Positions 6,508 to 10,460 of a stretch of 10,460 nt of DNA are shown here, in pieces; within the stretch, counting starts at the first letter, position 1; every line of letters starts with the position of its first letter. The position numbers were made by a program, and so were the translations under genes. This DNA comes from JANQLU01 sp964434955 (GTDB lineage: Bacteria > Planctomycetota > Planctomycetia > Pirellulales > Pirellulaceae), in NCBI GenBank assembly GCA_964434955.1, contig CAYSXI010000187.1, forward strand, positions 1 through 10,460, read 5' to 3'. Under the pieces are notes generated by a model that worked only from the letters and a program-made list of their open reading frames with translations, ran no database searches and was not told the DNA's origin.

Positions 6508-7908
6508 TTAAACGTTGAGTTGTCCCAACTCGGCCCAAAGTTGAGCGCTGGCAGCGATTCCACGTTGGAAATCGGAAAGTGAAAACTTCTCGTTGGGACT
6601 GTGCATATTGTCGTCGTCCTGCCCCCAGCCGAGCAGCAAGGTGTCGACACCCAGTTTTTCCGTGAACGCGGTGACGACCGGAATCGAACCGCCTGTTCGG
6701 ATAAAGCAGGGACGGGTACCAAATCCTTTTTCGATCGCGTTTGCAGCCGCTTCCATAAATGGGCTATCGAGGGGCACCGTCACTCCGCGAGCGCCATGCA
6801 TATCGACAAGTTCAAACTTGATTCCCGATGGGCAATTTTGCTCGATGAATTTCTCAAGTGAATCAAAGATGGTTTTGGGATCCTGGTTGGCAACAAGCCG
6901 ACAGGAAAACTTGGCACCGGCTTCGGCTGGCAGAACGGTCTTCGCTCCTTCGCCCTGGTAACCGCTCCATAGACCATTGATGTCAAAGGTCGGCCGGGCC
7001 CATCTTCTTTCGAGGGTCGTGTAACCTTCTTCTCCGGTCAGCCCGTCGACGCCAATCGAATTCATGTATTCCTGGTCGTCAAAATTCAAATCGGCAAACT
7101 GCTTCCGCTCCTGGTCGCTGATGTCGATCACGTCGTCATAGAATCCGGGAATTTGAACGCGACCGTTTTCGTCGATCAGCTTGGCGAGAATCTGAGTCAG
7201 TGCGTTGGCAGGGTTGGTGACCGAACCACCGAATGCACCCGAGTGAAGATCCTGAGACGGGCCTTTCAGTCTCAACTCAAAATAGGAAATGCCTTTCAAG
7301 CCATAGGTAATCGCAGGCTGACCGGGACCGTACATGGATCCGTCGCTGATCACGACAACATCGCAATCAATCAAGTCGGAAACCTCGCGTCCCACTGCAT
7401 CGTCGTACTTTCCATCCAGGAATTCCCAGAGACCTTTGCTTCCACATTCCTCCTCGCCCTCGATCAGGAACTTGATTTGGACGGGAAACGAATCATGCGT
7501 CTGCTTCCAGGCTTCGGCACTGAAAATGTGCGTTAACACTTGCCCTTTGTCATCGGTCGCTCCACGGGCATAAAGATTGCCGTCTCGAACTTCAGGTTCG
7601 AATGGCGGGGTTGTCCATTGGTCGAGCGGATCAGGCGGCTGGACATCGTAGTGGCCGTAGACGAGCACGGTCGGCGCCCCCTCAACAGGTGGCGTTTCTG
7701 CATAGACGATTGGATGACCGCAAGTTTCAATCAGTTTGGTTTCGAAACCATTGACTTTAAGTCTCTCGACGATCCAGGTGGCCGCTCGGTGAACATCGTC
7801 GGCGAATTGACTGTCCGTACTGACGCTGGGGATTCGAAGCAATTCGCAGAGATCGTCTTCAAATTTCTGTTTGTTTTGTTCGATATAAGTTTCCAGTGGA
7901 AGAACCAT
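6508..7908 (-). CDS. M20 family dinuclear-zinc dipeptidase
   Basis: A cytoplasmic metallopeptidase of the M20 family, in the branch of dipeptidases and carnosinase-like (CNDP) enzymes that hydrolyse di- or short peptides. It is 466 residues with no signal peptide. Putative metal ligands and catalytic residues are all present: His86 and Asp88 (YGHYDVQP), bridging Asp119 (GATDDKG), general base Glu153 and ligand Glu154 (EGEEECGS), Asp189 (ISDGS) and His436 (NMHSPNE). The lid/dimerisation domain lies roughly at 205-315, with DLHSGAFGG and its conserved His222, as in carnosinase-type dimers. Substrate specificity cannot be read from sequence. The start ATG at 7906-7908 fits the usual short N terminus; the ribosome binding site is weak. 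It leads a probable two-gene operon with serS; this link to translation may be incidental. Confidence 0.93.
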   Translation of the reverse strand: MVLPLETYIEQNKQKFEDDLCELLRIPSVSTDSQFADDVHRAATWIVERLKVNGFETKLIETCGHPIVYAETPPVEGAPTVLVYGHYDVQPPDPLDQWTTPPFEPEVRDGNLYARGATDDKGQVLTHIFSAEAWKQTHDSFPVQIKFLIEGEEECGSKGLWEFLDGKYDDAVGREVSDLIDCDVVVISDGSMYGPGQPAITYGLKGISYFELRLKGPSQDLHSGAFGGSVTNPANALTQILAKLIDENGRVQIPGFYDDVIDISDQERKQFADLNFDDQEYMNSIGVDGLTGEEGYTTLERRWARPTFDINGLWSGYQGEGAKTVLPAEAGAKFSCRLVANQDPKTIFDSLEKFIEQNCPSGIKFELVDMHGARGVTVPLDSPFMEAAANAIEKGFGTRPCFIRTGGSIPVVTAFTEKLGVDTLLLGWGQDDDNMHSPNEKFSLSDFQRGIAASAQLWAELGQLNV

Positions 7909-8198
7909 GAAAAGTCACTTTCTTTGGTTGGCTCAAGCTTAGGTGCTTGCAGGCAAAGATGGATTTGATTTGAACCATTTGGTGGTTGAATGATGTCACG
8001 CCGTTCCGCCGGCGCGAGGCAAATCGCCCGACACCGGGACGATCAAAAAAGCCTCGTTTTTTGCTGGTTTCACCAGAAGAAGGTCGTTCAATATACCGGT
8101 TTGGCAAAATATCGGCTATCGGCAAGATCAATAAGCCAGACGGGACTTCGGTCTCTCAGGTTCACCCAATCCGGTCAGGGTGGCTAGAGAATTTCCCC

Positions 8199-8262
8199 TT
8201 GACCAAAGCGACTGAAAAGTTATCAATTTTTAGTCGATTGATTGAATTGGTTGTGCGATAAT
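8199..8262 (+). promoter_or_regulatory. Candidate sigma-70-like promoter sequences upstream of clpS
   Basis: There are two weak candidates. TTGACC (8199-8204) is followed after 16 bases by TATCAA (8221-8226). TGCGATAAT (8254-8262) resembles an extended -10 element (TGn followed by a 5/6 match to TATAAT) with only a poor -35 about 17 bases before it. Either would give a leader of roughly 300 bases that includes the tandem repeats. Such matches are common by chance in AT-rich stretches. Confidence 0.25.
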
Positions 8263-8445
8263 CATAGTTGATTCGCTAGACTGATTCCGCTGTCTGGCGG
8301 ATTGTCAGCAGCCCCCATTTTGATTCAGAAACGGGCTCTTTCTGGGGCCGTTAAGTTTCTGCAACGGACGTCAAGTTTCAATTGGTAACGGTTTAATTGT
8401 TGTTGATTGACGATTTTCATTTTTCACGACTTCAGTTGATCGACA

Positions 8446-8546
8446 GCGACTGTCAAATGACCAGCATGCGACTGTCAGCTGACCGGCATGCGAGTGTTAG
8501 TTGCTCGAAAAGTGTCAGATGCTCGAAAAGTGTCAGTTGCTCGAAA
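8446..8546. repeat. Degenerate tandem repeat array (2 x 22 bp, then 3 x 18 bp) upstream of clpS
   Basis: Two 22-bp units at 8446-8467 and 8468-8489 both begin GCGACTGTCA and end GCAT, and match at 19 of 22 positions. They are followed directly by three 18-bp units: AGTGTTAGTTGCTCGAAA (8493-8510), AGTGTCAGATGCTCGAAA (8511-8528) and AGTGTCAGTTGCTCGAAA (8529-8546), differing at one or two positions each. Both unit types share a core close to TGTCAGNTG, so the array appears to derive from one ancestral unit. The second 22-bp unit contains the perfect 10-bp palindrome GTCAGCTGAC (8474-8483), with GCATGC on both sides (8464-8469, 8486-8491). The array ends 33 bases before the clpS start, so it probably lies in the clpS leader or promoter region. 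Confidence 0.85.
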
Positions 8547-8579
8547 GTTGTGCATTTTTGGGGATTCGAGGGTTAGTTA

Positions 8580-8927
8580 ATGTCTGGACAATCTGCTTCG
8601 GCCGTCGCCGAACCGGTCGTCAAAGTCGTCCCAAAAAAGGATTCGCGGCCCAAGAAACAGCCGCGCTACCATGTCATTCTGTGGGACGATGACGATCATT
8701 CCTACGAATACGTCGTGTTGATGATGAAGCAACTGTTCGGCCACTCATTTGAAAAAGGATTCGAGATCGCCAAACAGGTCGACAATTCGGGCAACGCAAT
8801 TTGCCTGACGACCACCAAGGAACACGCGGAACTCAAACGCGATCAAATCCGAGCTTTTGGACGCGACCATCTCATCGAAGGCTGCACTGGAAGCATGTCC
8901 GCTTCGATTCAACCGGAACACGCCTGA
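8580..8927 (+). CDS. clpS: ClpS-family Clp protease adaptor (variant pocket)
   Basis: A 115-residue ClpS-family adaptor. Classical ClpS binds the N-domain of ClpA and delivers proteins with destabilising N-terminal residues to ClpAP. Residues 1-28 are the flexible Lys/Pro-rich extension, and the folded core runs from PRYHVILWDDDDHSYEYVV (28-46) to about 110. The core aligns to E. coli ClpS without gaps from the NDD motif to the conserved His, 32 residues apart in both. At those positions this protein has Asp36 for Asn34 and Asp68 for His66, the residues that contact the substrate alpha-amino group; Tyr42 replaces gatekeeper Met40. Asp37 keeps Asp35. The C terminus ends GSMSASIQPEHA rather than the usual CTLEKA. 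The start is supported by GAGGG at 8568-8572. It forms a probable operon with the methylthiotransferase gene four bases downstream. Family membership is firm; N-degron binding is uncertain. Confidence 0.9.
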   Translation: MSGQSASAVAEPVVKVVPKKDSRPKKQPRYHVILWDDDDHSYEYVVLMMKQLFGHSFEKGFEIAKQVDNSGNAICLTTTKEHAELKRDQIRAFGRDHLIEGCTGSMSASIQPEHA

Positions 8928-8931
8928 TTCA

Positions 8932-10212
8932 GTGACTGCCAAACTCAAAACCGTAACGCTTGGTTGCAAAGTCAATCAGTATGAGACTCAATTTGTACGG
9001 GAAGGGCTCGTGCAAATTGGTTATGAAGATGCGACCGATGAACCGGCCGACGTGTGCATCGTCAACACTTGTACCGTCACCAACGAAGGCGACTCGAAGA
9101 GCCGCCAAGTCATTCGCAAAATGCATCGCCAAAACCCGGATGCGCGAATCGTGGTCATGGGCTGCTACGCGACGCGTTGCCCCGACGAAGTAAAATCGTT
9201 ACCGGGTGTCGAGGAAGTCGTCACGGACAAACGTGAACTTCCCGACTTGCTGGGGCGGTTTGGCGTCGTCGACCTGCCAACGGGAATATCCGGACTCAGT
9301 GGTCGCAGCCGGGCCTATGTCAAAGTTCAGGATGGTTGCTTGCTGCGATGCAGCTATTGCATTATCCCCAAAGTTCGACCGGATATGTACAGCCGCCCGA
9401 TGCCGGAAGTGCTTGATGAAATTCGTCAGCTCTCTGATCGCGGATTCCGGGAAGTGGTTCTGACGGGGATTCACCTGGGACATTATGGGGTGGACTTTAA
9501 TCGGGGAAAGGCGAAAGACGAATGGGTTCGGCTTTCGCGATTAATCGAACAGATTTGCAAACTTCCCAATGAAATTCGCGTTCGTATCTCCAGTATCGAA
9601 GCAACGGAAATCACGCGCGAACTGCTTCAGGTCATGGCCGACTTTCCCGAACATGTCTGCCCTCACTTTCACGTCTGTTTGCAAAGCGGAAGTGACCGAA
9701 TTCTCAAAGCCATGAAGCGGCGGTGGGGTGCAAAACGATTTATCGATCGCTGTGAGTTAATTCGCAAGACGCTCGATCGCCCCGCGTTTACGACCGACGT
9801 GATCGTTGGGTTCCCGGGCGAAGAAGAAACAGACTTCGAGCAAACCCTTGCAGTTAGCCGCGCAGTTGGGTTCTCCAAAATCCACATGTTCCCTTTCAGT
9901 CCACGACGTGACACTCCGGCGGCCTCAATGGACAATCAGGTCACCAAGGCAATCAAGCAGGAACGTGGAAAAAGGCTTGCCGAACTCGAAGACGAGTTGC
10001 GGCGCGAGTATTTCCGATCTCTGGTCGGAACCAACCTGCAACTGTTGGTTGAAAAACAGGAAGATGGCGTCCTGCAGGGAACCAGTTGCCGCTACGCTCC
10101 GATCCAATTGCCGGACGATGGTTCAAGCGATCGCGTCGGCCAGTTGTTGGACGTCGACGTAACGGAAGCTCAAGATGATCGCCTTTTGGGTGAACTGAAG
10201 CTGGCGAACTAG
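8932..10212 (+). CDS. mtaB: tRNA t6A37 methylthiotransferase, MtaB type (radical SAM)
   Basis: A radical SAM enzyme expected to add a methylthio group to C2 of N6-threonylcarbamoyladenosine at tRNA position 37 (ms2t6A), which aids decoding of ANN codons. GTG at 8932 is taken as start, giving 426 residues: it puts KTVTLGCKVNQYET right at the N terminus, as in the family, and begins four bases after the clpS stop. The in-frame ATG at 8857 would overlap clpS by 71 bases. The N-terminal domain carries Cys12, Cys47 and Cys78 for the second iron-sulfur cluster. The radical SAM CxxxCxxC is Cys136, Cys140 and Cys143 (GCLLRCSYCIIP). A TRAM RNA-binding domain covers about 363-424. LGCKVNQYE separates MtaB from MiaB and RimO. 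After CIIP the family's usual YARG-type sequence is replaced by KVRPDMYSRP. Confidence 0.88.
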   Translation: MTAKLKTVTLGCKVNQYETQFVREGLVQIGYEDATDEPADVCIVNTCTVTNEGDSKSRQVIRKMHRQNPDARIVVMGCYATRCPDEVKSLPGVEEVVTDKRELPDLLGRFGVVDLPTGISGLSGRSRAYVKVQDGCLLRCSYCIIPKVRPDMYSRPMPEVLDEIRQLSDRGFREVVLTGIHLGHYGVDFNRGKAKDEWVRLSRLIEQICKLPNEIRVRISSIEATEITRELLQVMADFPEHVCPHFHVCLQSGSDRILKAMKRRWGAKRFIDRCELIRKTLDRPAFTTDVIVGFPGEEETDFEQTLAVSRAVGFSKIHMFPFSPRRDTPAASMDNQVTKAIKQERGKRLAELEDELRREYFRSLVGTNLQLLVEKQEDGVLQGTSCRYAPIQLPDDGSSDRVGQLLDVDVTEAQDDRLLGELKLAN

Positions 10213-10266
10213 CGCTGGTGAATGAGCGATGGTGAATGAGCGCTGGTGAGTTTGCGCTGACGAACG
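10211..10266. repeat. 14-bp tandem repeat beginning at the mtaB stop codon
   Basis: Four consecutive 14-base units: AGCGCTGGTGAATG (10211-10224), AGCGATGGTGAATG (10225-10238), AGCGCTGGTGAGTT (10239-10252) and the more diverged TGCGCTGACGAACG (10253-10266). The first unit starts inside the TAG stop. The 14 bases before it (10197-10210), encoding the last residues of MtaB, contain CTGGCGAA and look like a further degenerate copy. The array fills the first half of the spacer before the convergent regulator gene. No intrinsic terminator is evident here. Confidence 0.8.
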
Positions 10267-10335
10267 AACGCGACCAGCTTTCCATCGTTACCAGGTCAAC
10301 CAATCTCGGTCACGCGATTGTTTCAAAGATCGTTA

Positions 10336-10460
10336 CTAGACTACCGAGTTGGAAACCGATCCTGGAGACCAGGGCAAGCTCGCGATCTGCGGGTCTTCCA
10401 ATCCAAGCCGTTTCATCTTTTTATAAAGTGTTGTCCGGTTGATTCCCAATTCATCGGCCG
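10336..10460 (-). CDS. C-terminal Fis-type HTH of a probable sigma-54-dependent regulator (partial)
   Basis: A - strand frame enters from the right edge and ends at TAG (10336-10338), giving 40 residues plus a split codon. It reads ADELGINRTTLYKKMKRLGL followed by a short tail ending SVSNSVV. The first part is the second half of the Fis-type helix-turn-helix found at the C terminus of NtrC-family enhancer-binding proteins, with the recognition helix NRTTLYKKMKRLGL. That domain usually follows a receiver domain and an AAA+ sigma-54-activating domain, which would lie outside the window. The HTH call is strong; the sigma-54 regulator call is inferred from the family that most often carries this sequence. 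The gene is convergent with mtaB. Confidence 0.82.
   Translation of the reverse strand, partial: ADELGINRTTLYKKMKRLGLEDPQIASLPWSPGSVSNSVV

Larger units (their letters stand above)
7909..8579. other. Long divergent intergenic region between M20 peptidase and clpS
   Basis: A 671-base spacer between divergent starts. I see no tRNA, rRNA or convincing protein gene. It holds a two-tier hairpin close to the peptidase start (7921-7959), two adjacent hairpins (8044-8076), weak sigma-70-like promoter matches (8199-8262), a CAGAAA/TTTCTG stem (8326-8344) and a tandem repeat array just upstream of clpS (8446-8546). GAGGG at 8568-8572, seven bases before ATG 8580, is a good ribosome binding site for clpS. 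Small open frames in this region start with TTG or overlap the peptidase gene and look random. Confidence 0.6.

Noticed and set aside
7859..8131. A 90-codon - strand open frame overlapping the start of the M20 peptidase gene
   Set aside because: It overlaps the well-supported peptidase N terminus in another frame and has random-looking composition.
7986..8261. A 91-codon + strand open frame in the M20-clpS spacer
   Set aside because: It begins with TTG without a ribosome binding site, codon third positions show no bias, it contains the two hairpins at 8044-8076, and it has no recognisable motif. Likely random.
8446..8546. CRISPR array
   Set aside because: The units are contiguous with no unique spacers, are only 18-22 bp, and no cas gene is nearby.
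8857..8931. ATG start for the methylthiotransferase inside clpS
   Set aside because: It would overlap clpS by 71 bases and add 25 residues before the family's usual N terminus. GTG at 8932 fits both spacing and family.
1..10460. Defence island, mobile element, prophage or biosynthetic cluster
   Set aside because: No transposase, integrase, phage, nuclease or synthase gene is visible, and the gene content is housekeeping and envelope-related.

Overview
The window looks like a stretch of ordinary chromosome from a planctomycete, probably of the Pirellulales (Rhodopirellula or Blastopirellula type). This rests on four things: an ECF sigma factor resembling the planctomycete-expanded families, a membrane-anchored protein with an N-terminal zinc ribbon and a WD40 propeller, a ClpS of unusual pocket chemistry, and base composition near one half GC with few strong Shine-Dalgarno sites. 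These are family resemblances judged by eye; no database search was run.

Layout, left to right. Positions 1-127 hold the C-terminal end of an unidentified + strand gene. Facing it on the - strand (256-1158) is a secreted protein of about 300 residues with a beta-rich middle and a long charged helix. A 378-base divergent spacer separates it from an ECF-type sigma factor on + (1537-2205). The sigma gene meets, stop codon to stop codon with no spacer, a 767-residue - strand protein (2206-4509): zinc ribbon, one transmembrane helix, a beta-rich domain, a coiled coil and a seven-bladed WD40-like propeller. Divergent from that is a small secreted protein on + (4784-5173), preceded by a leader with two hairpins and a duplicated segment that overlaps the ribosome binding site.

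Next comes a - strand pair that is probably one operon: an M20 dinuclear-zinc dipeptidase (6508-7908) followed after 32 bases by seryl-tRNA synthetase serS (5198-6475). A 671-base divergent spacer follows, ending in a degenerate tandem repeat array next to clpS. On + are clpS (8580-8927) and, four bases later, a MtaB-type tRNA methylthiotransferase (GTG start, 8932-10212). A 14-bp tandem repeat begins at the mtaB stop codon. The right edge holds the Fis-type DNA-binding C terminus of a - strand gene, probably a sigma-54-dependent response regulator.

The recognisable genes belong to translation quality and protein turnover: serine tRNA charging, t6A37 methylthiolation, N-degron delivery to ClpAP and peptide hydrolysis. 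The others are regulatory or cell-envelope proteins. I see no mobile element, CRISPR array, defence island or biosynthetic cluster. The observations most worth following are the ClpS with replaced N-degron-binding residues, the repeat arrays flanking the clpS-mtaB unit, and the possible switching leader at 4706-4783.
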